Counted from the first letter of the stretch, positions 49,163-58,782 are shown. The stretch: DNA of 64,000 bases from Luteibacter pinisoli (GCF_006385595.1 NZ_CP041046.1:4479001-4543000); one strand, 5' to 3'. Numbers and translations are program-made. The notes: generated by a model from the sequence alone, not told the origin.

Positions 49163-51571
49163 TTATTGGCCCAGCTTGTCTTTGAACAGCTCGTCGATGC
49201 GGCGGTATTCGTCGTGCCACGAATCCGGGTGGACGAAGCCGTGGCGTTCCATCGGGTACAGGGACATCCAGAAGTTCTGCTTGTGCAGCTCGATGAAGCG
49301 CTGGTAGAGGCGGATGGAATCACTGGCCAGCACGTTGTCGTCGATCAGGCCATGCTCGATCAGCAGCGGATCCTGCAGCTTGTCGGCGTAGTTGATCGGC
49401 GAGCTGGTGGCGTATGCGTCCGGATCCAGCTGCGGGTCGTTGAGGATGTTGGCGGTGTAGTCGTGGTTATACGAGGTCCAGTCGGTGACCGGGCGCAGCG
49501 CAGCGCCCGCGGCGAATTCACCCGGGGCGCGGAGCAGCGACATCAGCGTCATGAAGCCGCCGTAGCTGCCGCCGTACATGCCCACGCGCTTCGGATCCAC
49601 GCCCTGGTTCTTCACCAGCCAGGCCTTGCCGTCGAGCAGGTCGTCCAGCTCCGGGTGGCCCATGTTGCGGTAGATCGCCGTGCGCCAGTCGCGGCCGTAG
49701 CCCTTCGAGGCGCGGTAATCCATGTCCAGCACCACGTAGCCACGCTGCACCAGCAGGTTATGGAACATCTGCTCGCGGAAGTACGACGGGTAGGACAGGT
49801 GCACGTTCTGCAGGTAGCCCGCGCCATGCACGAAGATCACCGCCGGGCGCGAGGCCGCCTGCGCGGCATCGGCCGGCCCATAGAACTTCGCGTAGATGGT
49901 GCCGGCGCCGTGCGCCGACGGCACTTCCACGATCTTCGGCGCAATCCACGCATGGTCGGCAAAGCCCGGCTTCACCGTGTTGGTCAGCTCGCGCGGCGTG
50001 CCGCCGTCGGCGGAGACGGTGGCCAGCTGCGAGGGCACGTACGGGGCGGAGTGCAGCACGGCCAGCTGGCGGCCGTTCGGCGACAGCGCGAAGTCGTCCA
50101 TGCCCTGGTAGGTGGTGACGCGGGTCAGCGCACCGCCGGAGGAGGCCAGCCTGTAGACGTCGTAGCTGTACGGCGCGACCTGGTTGGTGCGCACGTAGAA
50201 GGTCTTGCCGTCTGCGCTGAGCACCGGGTGGTCCACTTCAAAACGACCCGAGGTCAGCGCGGTGGCCTTGCCGCCGAGGGCCCGGGTGTAGAGATGCGAG
50301 TAGCCGGTCTCTTCGCTCAGGTACCACAGCGTGCGGCCGTCGTTGAGCCAGCCGAAGTCGTTGTTGTCCCAGTTGATCCACGCCTTGTCGGTGAGCCGGT
50401 GCTGGGTGGCCAGGGCGTGGCGGTCGAAGTCCACGGTGGCGATCCAGCGGTCCTTGTTGTCCACCGCGCGCAGCTGCACGGCCACCTCGTGGCCGTCGCC
50501 GCTCCAGACGATGCCGGGGCTGTATTCGGCGTTGACGATCACCGGGCGGGTCTTCGGTGCCGCCAGCTTGTCGGCGCGGTCGTCCTTGCCCGCCTTGCGC
50601 AGCGCGGCCACCGTCTTCGCGCGGATCTCCGCCAGCGGATCCTCGTGGATGCCGGGAAGGGTGGCGGTGTCGAGCGCGTACGTGGCGTGGGCACGCAGGT
50701 CGAGCAGGGTCAGCGACTGCGGTGCGGGATCGTTGCGGCCGACGTACGGGCGCGTGGCTTCCGGCTCGGCGTAACCGGAGTCGGTGACGTAATGGGTGAG
50801 GTCGGCCACCTTGCCGTCATCGGCGTCCTTCGCCTTCGTCACCACCAGCAGGTAGCGGCCATCGGGCGACAGCGAGGTATCGACGATGGCCACGTCCTTG
50901 CCGAGGTAGAAGGCCTCGGGCGCGCGGCCCGGGTCGGCGGCGGCGAGCGCGTCGGCGTCAGCCTTCATCGCCTTCTCGTCGGATTTGATCCCGCGCAGCG
51001 TGGTGAACAGCGCCTGCTGCTGGTCCTGCAGGTCGGAGGTCTTGTCTTTCTTCGGGTCGTCCTTCGCTTCCACCACCGCGGCCTGCCAGGCCGGGCCGCC
51101 CACGGTGTTGTAGGCAAACCAGTCGTTGCCGGCGCGCCAGGTGAGCAGGCGGCCGTCCGCCGAAAGATGCGGCGAGGTTTCCGCCGTGGCCGAACGGGTG
51201 ACCTGCACGGTCGTGCCGCTGCCCAGGTCGCGCAGGAAGATGTCACCGTGGCGGACAAACGCGGCATGGCGGTGCTCGCGGTCGAACACCTGCTTCGTGC
51301 CGTCGGCCGTGGCGGCCGCGGCCGGGTCCAGCTTCACGGCCGCGCCACCGGCGGCGGGCACGCGGTACAGGTCGCGCACCGGGCTGCCATCGCGCTTGAG
51401 CGAGTAGTACACCTGGCTGCCGTCCACGCTCCAGTACGGCTCTTCCACCGCCTGCCCGATCCAGTCCGGGTCGGCCATGATCGTTTCCATGTCCAGCGGC
51501 GGCGGGGCGGCCAGCGCCAGCGCGGGCGCGGCGGCCAGGGCGGTGAGGAGGGCGGTGGCGAGCGTGCGCAT
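49163..51571 (-). CDS. S9-family prolyl peptidase (dipeptidyl peptidase IV-like), exported
   Basis: An 802-residue secreted serine peptidase. Signal peptide residues 1-23 (ALALAAP); an N-terminal beta-propeller (about 40-540) with WD-like repeats such as VDTSLSPDGRYLLVVT; a C-terminal alpha/beta hydrolase (about 560-802) with the nucleophile in MYGGSYGGFMTL, the Asp in LIEHGLIDDNVL and the His in YPMERHGFVHPDSW. This is the S9B/S9C acylaminoacyl or dipeptidyl peptidase group. It releases N-terminal peptides in the periplasm or medium. A 7-bp hairpin overlaps its stop codon. Confidence 0.9.
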   Translation of the reverse strand: MRTLATALLTALAAAPALALAAPPPLDMETIMADPDWIGQAVEEPYWSVDGSQVYYSLKRDGSPVRDLYRVPAAGGAAVKLDPAAAATADGTKQVFDREHRHAAFVRHGDIFLRDLGSGTTVQVTRSATAETSPHLSADGRLLTWRAGNDWFAYNTVGGPAWQAAVVEAKDDPKKDKTSDLQDQQQALFTTLRGIKSDEKAMKADADALAAADPGRAPEAFYLGKDVAIVDTSLSPDGRYLLVVTKAKDADDGKVADLTHYVTDSGYAEPEATRPYVGRNDPAPQSLTLLDLRAHATYALDTATLPGIHEDPLAEIRAKTVAALRKAGKDDRADKLAAPKTRPVIVNAEYSPGIVWSGDGHEVAVQLRAVDNKDRWIATVDFDRHALATQHRLTDKAWINWDNNDFGWLNDGRTLWYLSEETGYSHLYTRALGGKATALTSGRFEVDHPVLSADGKTFYVRTNQVAPYSYDVYRLASSGGALTRVTTYQGMDDFALSPNGRQLAVLHSAPYVPSQLATVSADGGTPRELTNTVKPGFADHAWIAPKIVEVPSAHGAGTIYAKFYGPADAAQAASRPAVIFVHGAGYLQNVHLSYPSYFREQMFHNLLVQRGYVVLDMDYRASKGYGRDWRTAIYRNMGHPELDDLLDGKAWLVKNQGVDPKRVGMYGGSYGGFMTLMSLLRAPGEFAAGAALRPVTDWTSYNHDYTANILNDPQLDPDAYATSSPINYADKLQDPLLIEHGLIDDNVLASDSIRLYQRFIELHKQNFWMSLYPMERHGFVHPDSWHDEYRRIDELFKDKLGQ

Positions 51572-51693
51572 GGGTGTTTCCGGCAGCGGCAAATTCGTCG
51601 AGGATAACCGCAGGCGCTACCCAACTGGCGGCAGGGGTGCCAGGCGTCATGGGTTTGCTACGCTCGGAGGACTTGCCCACGAGGTTGTCCCCA

Positions 51694-53796
51694 ATGCGCG
51701 CCATGGTTCCCCGCCTGCTTGCCCTTAGCCTGTTCGCCGCCTGCTCGGCCCACGCCGCCGCGGGCAGCCCGCCGCCCACGCCGAGGCACGACGTCAACGA
51801 CAGCCTGGGTGGCCAGCCTGTCGTGGACTCCTACCGCTGGCTGGAAAACCCGACCGGCGACGGCGTGCAGAAGTGGATCGAGGCGCAGAACGCCTACACG
51901 GAAGCGGCCATTGGCAGCATGCCCATGGGCAAGGAGCTGAGCGCGCGCATTCGCGAACTGGCCATCACCTCCACCACGCGCTCGTCGCCGACCCTGGCCG
52001 GCGGCACGCTGTTCTACTTCGAGAACACCCCGCCGCAGGCCCAGCCGCTGCTGGTGGCCAAGGCCTGGCCGGACGGCCCGGTGCGCACGCTGGTGGACCT
52101 CAACAAGGGCGACGGCAACACCGCCATCACCGAATACTGGCCCTCGCCGAGCGGTCGCTACCTCGCCTACGGCACCGCCGAGGGCGGCAGCGAGCTGACC
52201 ACCGTGCATATCCTGGATACGCAGACGGGCAAGGCGCTCTCCGATTCGCTGCCGTGGGCCGGCGGCGGTACCACCCCGCAGGCGCTCGCCTGGGATGCCG
52301 ACGAGAAGGGCGTCACCTACGCGCGCTTCGAGACGCCGACCAAGGCCAAGCCGCTGCACGAGTTCGACGCCTTCCTGGCGCACCACGTCATCGGCACCAC
52401 GCAGGACAAGGACACCGTGGTCTTCGGCAAGGGCTACTCGCCGGTGGCCGAATACATCCTGCTCGAAGGCGAGGGTGGCAAGACCACCGCGCTGCTCGCC
52501 AACGAAGGCGACGGCGGCCCGGCCGAGGTGTTCCTGCGCCAGGGCAACGGCCCGTTCAAGAAGGTGCTCGGCCACGACGCCGACGTGCGCTCGGCGCACT
52601 GGGTGGGCGACCGCCTGTACGTGGTGACCTTCGCCGGTGCGCCGCGCGGCAAGGTCATCGCCCTGGACGCCAGCGGCAAGCAGACCGACGTGCTGCCGCA
52701 GGGCGAGGGCGCCATCCAGCGCGTCACGCCGATCGGCAACGGCTTCCTCGTGGTGCGCAGTGCCGGCCCCGACTGGTGGGCTGACCAGTACGACGCGAAG
52801 GCCACCTTCGTCCGCCGCCTGCCGCTGCCGGCCACCGGCATCACCATCGGTGGCGTCGCCGCCGAAAAGGGCCAGGACAAGGCGCTGATCACCTACGGCG
52901 GCTGGACCCAGCCGACCCGCTGGGCTGAGTACGACGGCGCCAGCGGCACCCTGAAGACGGTGTTCGAAGTGAAGCCGGCCGCGGACTATTCGAAGGTGCG
53001 CGTCACCCGCATCGATGGCACCTCGAAGGACGGCACGAAGATCCCGGTCACCGTCATCTCGATGGACGGCATCACCCCGAACGGCAAGCGCCCGACCATC
53101 CTGTACAGCTACGGCGGCTTCGGCATCCCCGTGACCCCGGGCTTCGTCGGCGCCAACCTGGCCTGGCTGGAGCGCGGCGGCGTGCTCGCCTACGCGAACA
53201 TCCGCGGCGGCAACGAGTTTGGCGAGCAGTGGCACGAGCAGGGCCAGAAGACCCACAAGCAGAACGTGTTCGACGACTTCTACGCGGCCTCGCAGGCGCT
53301 GGTCGCCACGCATTGGACCGACACGAAGCACCTGGGCATCCTCGGCGGCAGCAACGGCGGCCTGCTGATGGGCGCGGCGCTCACCCAGCACCCGGAGCAG
53401 TACCGCGCGGTGGTGGCGATGGTCGGCATCTACGACGTCGGCCGCCACGAGACGGCCTTCGCCAACGGCCCGTACAACGTCAGCGAATACGGCTCGGTGA
53501 AGGATCCGGCGGTGGCCAAGGCTATCCGCGCCTACACGCCGATCTACAACATCAAGAAGGGCACCGCCTACCCGTCCGTGCTGATCACCACCGGTGCGAA
53601 CGACCCGCGCGTGGCCCCGTGGCAGTCGCGCAAGTTCGCCGCCGGCCTGCAGGATGCGTCCACCTCGGGTAACCCCGTGCTCCTGCTCACCCGCATGGAC
53701 GCCGGCCACGGCATCGGCGCCCCCTTCAGCCAGCGCGTCGGCAACGCCGCGCTGTCGATGACGTTCTTCGCGAACGAGCTGGGGCTGGGCGAGTAA
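51694..53796 (+). CDS. Prolyl oligopeptidase (S9A), exported
   Basis: A 700-residue prolyl endopeptidase. Signal peptide about residues 1-22 (LLALSLFAACSAHAA); propeller domain about 70-440; catalytic domain with ILYSYGGFGIPVTP, NIRGGNEFGEQWHEQG, the nucleophile in LGILGGSNGGLLMGAAL, the Asp in ITTGANDPRVAPWQS and the His in DAGHGIG. The ATG at 51694 has GAGG nine bases before it; the open frame from 51574 overlaps the divergent peptidase start region. It cleaves after Pro in short peptides. Divergent from another S9 peptidase, 122 bases apart. Confidence 0.93.
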   Translation: MRAMVPRLLALSLFAACSAHAAAGSPPPTPRHDVNDSLGGQPVVDSYRWLENPTGDGVQKWIEAQNAYTEAAIGSMPMGKELSARIRELAITSTTRSSPTLAGGTLFYFENTPPQAQPLLVAKAWPDGPVRTLVDLNKGDGNTAITEYWPSPSGRYLAYGTAEGGSELTTVHILDTQTGKALSDSLPWAGGGTTPQALAWDADEKGVTYARFETPTKAKPLHEFDAFLAHHVIGTTQDKDTVVFGKGYSPVAEYILLEGEGGKTTALLANEGDGGPAEVFLRQGNGPFKKVLGHDADVRSAHWVGDRLYVVTFAGAPRGKVIALDASGKQTDVLPQGEGAIQRVTPIGNGFLVVRSAGPDWWADQYDAKATFVRRLPLPATGITIGGVAAEKGQDKALITYGGWTQPTRWAEYDGASGTLKTVFEVKPAADYSKVRVTRIDGTSKDGTKIPVTVISMDGITPNGKRPTILYSYGGFGIPVTPGFVGANLAWLERGGVLAYANIRGGNEFGEQWHEQGQKTHKQNVFDDFYAASQALVATHWTDTKHLGILGGSNGGLLMGAALTQHPEQYRAVVAMVGIYDVGRHETAFANGPYNVSEYGSVKDPAVAKAIRAYTPIYNIKKGTAYPSVLITTGANDPRVAPWQSRKFAAGLQDASTSGNPVLLLTRMDAGHGIGAPFSQRVGNAALSMTFFANELGLGE

Positions 53797-53804
53797 CAAC
53801 CCGC

Positions 53805-53833
53805 GCCGCCTCGCCTTATAGTGGCGAGGCGGC
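53805..53833 (+). terminator. Strong hairpin between prolyl oligopeptidase and the DUF350 operon
   Basis: GCCGCCTCGCC (53805-53815) pairs perfectly with GGCGAGGCGGC (53823-53833) around a 7-base loop. No T-run follows. The loop contains TATAGT, a possible -10 for the downstream operon, so the site may be both an end and a start of transcription. Confidence 0.5.
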
Positions 53834-53865
53834 CATGGGGAGCCGCGTCTTACAAGGAAGCGTTC

Positions 53866-54270
53866 GTGATCGTGTCGGACCTGTTCACCCTGCCCGCTTT
53901 CGTGGCCTACCTCGCCCTGGGCGCCTTTTACTTCGTCGCGTTCATCGTGACCTACATCTGGATCACGCCGCAGCGTGAGATGGCGCTGATCCGCGAGGGC
54001 AACCTCGCCGCCGCCATCAGCCTGGCCGGCGCGGCCATCGGTTTCGTCCAGCCGCTGGCCAGCGCGATCGCGCACAGCGTGAACCCGCTCGACCTGGCGC
54101 TGTGGGGTGCCGTGGCCTGGGCCGTGCAGCTGCTGACGCATTTCATCCTGCGCCTGACGATCCGCGACCTGCGCCAGCAGATCGAAGCCGACGTGCGCTC
54201 GGTCGCCCTGTTCGTCGCCGTGGTCGCCGCCTGCGTAGGTGCGATCAACGCCGCCGCCATGTCGTACTGA
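53866..54270 (+). CDS. DUF350 (YjfL-type) inner-membrane protein
   Basis: A 134-residue protein with four membrane helices (for example VAYLALGAFYFVAFIVTYIWITP and VALFVAVVAACVGAINA). DUF350 proteins are often encoded with YgiB and YgiC relatives, as in E. coli yjfLMC. The GTG at 53866 follows AAGGAAG at a good distance; the ATG at 53821 has no ribosome site and lies in the hairpin. It leads a three-gene operon. Confidence 0.85.
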   Translation: MIVSDLFTLPAFVAYLALGAFYFVAFIVTYIWITPQREMALIREGNLAAAISLAGAAIGFVQPLASAIAHSVNPLDLALWGAVAWAVQLLTHFILRLTIRDLRQQIEADVRSVALFVAVVAACVGAINAAAMSY

Positions 54271-54280
54271 GGCCATCGCC

Positions 54281-54676
54281 ATGGAAGACGAGGGCAAACC
54301 ACTCACTCGTAAGCGCACGGTGGGCATTACCTTGGGCGTGCTTGGTGTAGCCGCCGTGGGCATGGCCGTCTTCAGCGGCAAGGACGTGCAGCGCAACAGC
54401 TATAACTCCCTCGAGGACTGCGAGCGCGACTACGCCACCGGCCAGTGCAGCCAGGATCGTTCGGTATCGGGCGGTTACAGCGGTGGCGGCGGTTATCACT
54501 ACTACGGCCCCTGGTATCGCAGCGACTGGCGCAATGGCCCGCGTGCCGGCGATCCGGGCCCGGGACGCAGCACCGCCTCGATGGGCGGCTACACCGGCCA
54601 CGGCCCGACCGGTTTCGACTTCGGTAGCCGCGGCGGCTTCGGCAGCACGGGCCACGTCTCGGCACGAGGCGGCTGA
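54281..54676 (+). CDS. YgiB/YjfM-family (UPF0441) protein
   Basis: A 131-residue protein with one N-terminal hydrophobic segment (VGITLGVLGVAAVGMAVFSG), a Cys pair motif (LEDCERDYATGQCSQD) and a Gly/Tyr-rich low-complexity C-terminus with YHYYGPWYR, as in E. coli YgiB/YjfM. The function is unknown; the tail probably faces the periplasm. The ATG at 54281 comes ten bases after the DUF350 gene, and the stop overlaps the next ATG. Confidence 0.82.
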   Translation: MEDEGKPLTRKRTVGITLGVLGVAAVGMAVFSGKDVQRNSYNSLEDCERDYATGQCSQDRSVSGGYSGGGGYHYYGPWYRSDWRNGPRAGDPGPGRSTASMGGYTGHGPTGFDFGSRGGFGSTGHVSARGG

Positions 54677-55776
54677 TGCGCCGCGAGCGGATCACGCCGC
54701 GGGCGAACTGGCAGCGTGACGTGGAGTCCGTCGGCTTCGGCTTCCATACCATCGATGGCCACCCGTACTGGCGCGAGGACGCCTGCTATGTGTTCGACGC
54801 CGAGGCGATCGACCGCATGGAGGCGGCGACCGGGGAGCTGCATGCGATGTGCCTGGAGGCGGTGGACCGCATCGTCCGCGACGGACGCTATGACGCGCTG
54901 GGCATCGACGACCACGCCGCGCGACTCGCCGAGCGCAGCTGGTTCGATCGCGAGCCGGCGCTGTACGGCCGCATGGATCTGTCCTGGGATGGCGTCGCCC
55001 CACCCAAGCTGCTCGAGTACAACGCCGATACGCCCACCTCGCTGTTCGAAGCCTCGGTCGTGCAGTGGTACTGGCTGGAAGCCTGCTATCCCGACGACGA
55101 CCAGTTCAACTCCATCCACGAGAAACTGATCGAGCGCTGGCGCCGCGTCGGTGGCGGCCATCGCGTGCACTTCGCCGCCTGCTACGACAACCCCGAAGAC
55201 GGCACGACCACCGATTACCTGCTGGACACCTGCGTGCAGGCCGGCCACGACGTGCAGGCGCTCGACATCGAAGAGGTCGGCTGGTCCGGCAAGGCCTTCA
55301 TCGACCTGGCCAACCGACCGATCGACCGCCTGTTCAAGCTCTATCCGTGGGAGTGGATGCTGGCCGAGCCGTTTGCCGACCACATCGCCCGCTCCGGTAC
55401 GCGCTTCGTCGAACCGGCGTGGAAGATGCTGTTGTCGAACAAGGCGATCCTGCCGCTGTTGTGGGAATGGTTCCCCCACCATCCGAACCTGTTGCCCGCC
55501 AGCCTGCGCCGCGAAGACATTGCCGGCCCGGCCGTCGCCAAACCGTTCTGGGGCCGCGAAGGCGAGGGCATCGCCATCCTCGACGCCCACCAGGGCGCGG
55601 TGGTCGCACCGCATCGCGTTTACCAGGCGCTCGCACCGCTACCGGTGTTCGACGGGCGGCACACGCTGGTGGGTTCGTGGGTGGTCGGCGATGAAGCCGC
55701 CGGCATCGGCATCCGCGAGGACAACGACCGGATCACGCGGAATACCAGCTGCTTCGTGCCGCATCGGTTTCGTTGA
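54676..55776 (+). CDS. YgiC/YjfC-family glutathionylspermidine synthase-like ATP-grasp ligase
   Basis: A 366-residue cytoplasmic ligase of the GSP_synth family (PF03738) without the amidase domain of E. coli GspS. Motifs are WDGVAPPKLLEYNADTPTSL near the N-terminal third, LYPWEWMLAEPF, EPAWKMLLSNKAILPLLWE (ATP-grasp) and KPFWGREGEGIAI. Homologues YgiC and YjfC are thought to ligate an amine or peptide with ATP but the substrate is not settled. The start overlaps the preceding stop by one base, so it belongs to the DUF350-YgiB-YgiC operon. Confidence 0.88.
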   Translation: MRRERITPRANWQRDVESVGFGFHTIDGHPYWREDACYVFDAEAIDRMEAATGELHAMCLEAVDRIVRDGRYDALGIDDHAARLAERSWFDREPALYGRMDLSWDGVAPPKLLEYNADTPTSLFEASVVQWYWLEACYPDDDQFNSIHEKLIERWRRVGGGHRVHFAACYDNPEDGTTTDYLLDTCVQAGHDVQALDIEEVGWSGKAFIDLANRPIDRLFKLYPWEWMLAEPFADHIARSGTRFVEPAWKMLLSNKAILPLLWEWFPHHPNLLPASLRREDIAGPAVAKPFWGREGEGIAILDAHQGAVVAPHRVYQALAPLPVFDGRHTLVGSWVVGDEAAGIGIREDNDRITRNTSCFVPHRFR

Positions 55777-55809
55777 CCCGGTCGCAGTTCGGGATTCCAT
55801 GCTGCATTG

Positions 55810-55888
55810 GATCGTGACAACCCGATCCCTGCCGCCTATAAACAGGGGTCTTGCGGGTGAAGTTGTCGATTCGTTTTAGATCGTGACA
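55810..55888 (+). repeat. Two direct repeats of GATCGTGACA upstream of the GH38-like gene
   Basis: GATCGTGACA occurs at 55810-55819 and 55879-55888, 69 bases apart. The second copy is part of TTTTAGATCGTGACA, and TTTAGATCGTG also occurs at 15873-15883 in the zwf/nagQ interval. They may be sites for a shared sugar regulator. The interval 55777-55916 otherwise shows no gene. Confidence 0.4.
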
Positions 55889-55916
55889 GTCCCGCGTTAT
55901 GTCGACGGGACCCTGC

Positions 55917-58745
55917 ATGCAGCGACGTGACTTGCTTAAAGGATTCGCCCTCGCGGGAACCGCGGGGCTCTGGCTTCCCCGCTGGGCAGGCGCCGAAGGC
56001 GCGGCACCCACCGCGCCCGCGCCGGTCCGCGCCATCCGGGGCCTGGTGCGAGGCGACGGCCCGGCGCGACAGCCGATTCGCATCACGCCACCGGCGTCCG
56101 GCACCTCGCGCCTCGCCATCACCCGCGTCGACGGCATGGAGGTGGATCGCCGGACGGTCGCAGCCGGTGAGGCGTCGTTCGATATCCTCGTCCCCGCCGT
56201 CGATGCCGCGAAGGCCGTGCGCGTCGAGTCCGAGGTAGGCGGCGCGCATGTCGTCGGCGCCGTCACCCTGCAGCCGGTACGGAAGATGCTGGTCTACGTG
56301 CTGCCGCATTCGCACCACGACCTCGGCTACACCGAGCACCAGGCCGACGTCGAAGACCACCAGGTGGAGAACATCCGCCGCGGCATCGCGATGGCCGATG
56401 CGACGTCCGGTTACGTAGAGGGCGCGCGGTTCGTCTGGAACCTCGAGGTGCTGTGGGGCGCAGACCTCTACCTGAAGCGCGGCAACGCCGCCGACCGCGA
56501 CGCCTTCATCGACGCGGTCCGCAGCGGCAAGCTCGCGCTCAACGGCGCGTATGCCAATGAACTCACCGGCATCTGCCGTCCGGAAGAACTGCTGCGCCTG
56601 TTCCGCTTCGGCCAGCAGCTCGCCGCGCAGACGGGCACGCCCGTCAACGCGGCCATGATCAGCGATGTGCCGGGTTACACCTGGGGCACGGTCGAGGCCA
56701 TGGCCCAGGCCGGGATCCGCTACTTCTCCGCCGCGCCGAATTACTTTGATCGCATTGGCCGCTTCATGGCCACGTGGCAGGACAGGCCGTTCTGGTGGGT
56801 ATCGCGCAGCGGCCGTTCGCGCGTGCTGTTCTGGGTGCCGTGGACGGGCTACGCGATGTCGCACGTGATGAGCGCGGATGTCGACTGGGTCGGCGCCTAC
56901 CAGGCACGGCTCGACGAGGTGGGATTCCGCTACGACATCGCCCACGTGCGCTGGGCCGGCCATGGCGACAACGCGCCGCCGGACCAGGGCATCAGCGACT
57001 TCGTACGCGACTGGAACACCCGCTATGCATGGCCACGCTTCCAGATCAGCGGCACCAGCGAGGCGTTCACCGCGTTCGAACGCAAGCACGGCGATGCGTT
57101 GCCGCAGCTGCGTGGCGACCTGACACCCTACTGGGAAGATGGCGCGGCCTCGTCCGCGCGCGAAACGGCGCTGAACCGCAACACGGCGGATACGCTGGTG
57201 CAGGCGGCCGCCCTTGCGGCGATGCACGGCAAGCCCTTCGATGGCGACGCGGCATGGCGCGACGTGCTGCTGTATTCCGAGCACACCTGGGGCGCCGCGC
57301 ACAGCGTGACCCGCCCGGAAGAAGCGATGACCGTGGACCAGTGGCGGGTGAAGCGGGCCTTTGCCGACGACGCGGCGGCGCTGGCCGACGGCATGGTGGC
57401 CGCCAGGTCACCGGCCCACGCGACGACACACCACGTCACCAACACCACCGGCTGGGAGCGCGGCGGGCTCGTCTGCCTTCCCGCCGGTGCCGGCGACAGG
57501 CTCACCCTCGACGGCCACGTGCTGCCGTCGCAGCGCCTGCATGACGGCCGCGTGGCCGCCTGGCTGCCGCCACTGCCACCGCTGGCCACCGTGGCCGTGC
57601 ATCGCGGCGAAGGCAGCGCGGGTGCGCCGCCGCATGCCGTATCCTTCGATGGGTCGGTGCTCGACAACGGCCTGGTCAGCGCGCGCATCGATCCGGCCAC
57701 CGGCAACCTGGCCAGCCTGCGCCGGCACGGTATCGACCACGAATTCCTCGCCACCGATGCCGCGTGGTCAGCCAACCAGTTCGTCTACATGGCGGGCGAT
57801 GCGGTGAACCGCCTGCAGACGACATCGCAGGCCGTCATCACGGTGGAAGAGGCCGGTCCGTTCGTGGTCAGTGTGCTGGTGACCTCGTCCGCACCGTCGT
57901 GCCGCTCCCTCACGCGCCGCATCCGGCTCATGGCCGGCGCGGACTGGCTGGAGATCGAGAACACGATCGACAAGACGCGTGCACCGTACGAGGAGGTGCC
58001 GGACCCGAACCACCGCGGCAAGACCATGCAGGCGGTGGCGAAGGAAAGCCTGCAGTTCGCGTTTCCCTTCGCCGTCCCCGGTGGCCGCATGCACGTGGAC
58101 GTGCCGCTGGGCCAGATGGAACCCGAAGCCGACCAGCTGCCTGGCGCCTGCCGCAACTGGATGCCGGTAGGCCGCTATGTCGACGTGGCGAATGACGCAC
58201 TCGGCGTGACGTGGATGACGCTGGATGCGCCCCTGATCGAGGTCGGCGGCGTCACCGCCACCAAGCTCAACTCGCAGACCGATCCCAGCGTGTGGATGGA
58301 TCGCCTTGCGCCGAGCCAGACGGTGATGTCGTGGGTGATGAACAACCACTGGGGCACGAACTACCGGGCGTGGCAGGAAGGCCCGGTGCGTTTTCGTTAT
58401 GCGCTGAGGCCGCATGGCGCGCGCGACGACGGGCTTGCCTCGCGCCTGGCCACCGGCATGACCCAGCCCTTGCTGGTCGATGCCGCCGCCCCCTCGGCGC
58501 CCTTGCTACGGATCGAACCCGAGGACGTGCAGCTGCAGTCGATCACGCCCAGCAGCGACGGCAAGGCCTTCATCCTGCGCCTGTTCGGTGCCTCGGGAAG
58601 CGACCGGCGCGCGCGGCTGCACTGGAGCGGGCCGGTGGGCAAGGCGTCGCTGTCCAACCTGGCCGAAGCGGCGCTCGCGCCCGTGCAGGGCGATATCGCC
58701 GTCGGCGGGTGGCAGCTGGTCAGCGTCCGCGTGGAGCGGGGCTGA
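55917..58745 (+). CDS. Tat-exported glycoside hydrolase family 38-like protein (alpha-mannosidase fold)
   Basis: A 942-residue secreted glycosidase candidate. The N-terminus MQRRDLLKGFALAGTAGLW carries a twin-arginine motif followed by a hydrophobic stretch and AGA cleavage site. After a beta domain of about 90 residues comes VYVLPHSHHDLGYTEHQ, the GH38 metal-binding HxHxDxG pattern, then NLEVLWG and ISDVPGYTWG with a candidate catalytic Asp; the C-terminal half is beta-rich as in GH38. It is large and complete but divergent, so the substrate (mannosides or other alpha-glycosides) is uncertain. The ATG at 55917 with GGGA upstream is preferred over 55899, since Tat signals usually start close to the Arg pair. 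It stands alone. Confidence 0.75.
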   Translation: MQRRDLLKGFALAGTAGLWLPRWAGAEGAAPTAPAPVRAIRGLVRGDGPARQPIRITPPASGTSRLAITRVDGMEVDRRTVAAGEASFDILVPAVDAAKAVRVESEVGGAHVVGAVTLQPVRKMLVYVLPHSHHDLGYTEHQADVEDHQVENIRRGIAMADATSGYVEGARFVWNLEVLWGADLYLKRGNAADRDAFIDAVRSGKLALNGAYANELTGICRPEELLRLFRFGQQLAAQTGTPVNAAMISDVPGYTWGTVEAMAQAGIRYFSAAPNYFDRIGRFMATWQDRPFWWVSRSGRSRVLFWVPWTGYAMSHVMSADVDWVGAYQARLDEVGFRYDIAHVRWAGHGDNAPPDQGISDFVRDWNTRYAWPRFQISGTSEAFTAFERKHGDALPQLRGDLTPYWEDGAASSARETALNRNTADTLVQAAALAAMHGKPFDGDAAWRDVLLYSEHTWGAAHSVTRPEEAMTVDQWRVKRAFADDAAALADGMVAARSPAHATTHHVTNTTGWERGGLVCLPAGAGDRLTLDGHVLPSQRLHDGRVAAWLPPLPPLATVAVHRGEGSAGAPPHAVSFDGSVLDNGLVSARIDPATGNLASLRRHGIDHEFLATDAAWSANQFVYMAGDAVNRLQTTSQAVITVEEAGPFVVSVLVTSSAPSCRSLTRRIRLMAGADWLEIENTIDKTRAPYEEVPDPNHRGKTMQAVAKESLQFAFPFAVPGGRMHVDVPLGQMEPEADQLPGACRNWMPVGRYVDVANDALGVTWMTLDAPLIEVGGVTATKLNSQTDPSVWMDRLAPSQTVMSWVMNNHWGTNYRAWQEGPVRFRYALRPHGARDDGLASRLATGMTQPLLVDAAAPSAPLLRIEPEDVQLQSITPSSDGKAFILRLFGASGSDRRARLHWSGPVGKASLSNLAEAALAPVQGDIAVGGWQLVSVRVERG

Positions 58746-58782
58746 TAGCATCAGCCGATTCTCCTTCCCCGGACCGTTGCCC

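Noticed and set aside
51658..54396. 912-codon minus-strand open frame opposite the prolyl oligopeptidase
   Set aside because: Antisense shadow of a gene with a complete catalytic triad; composition is typical of high-GC shadows.
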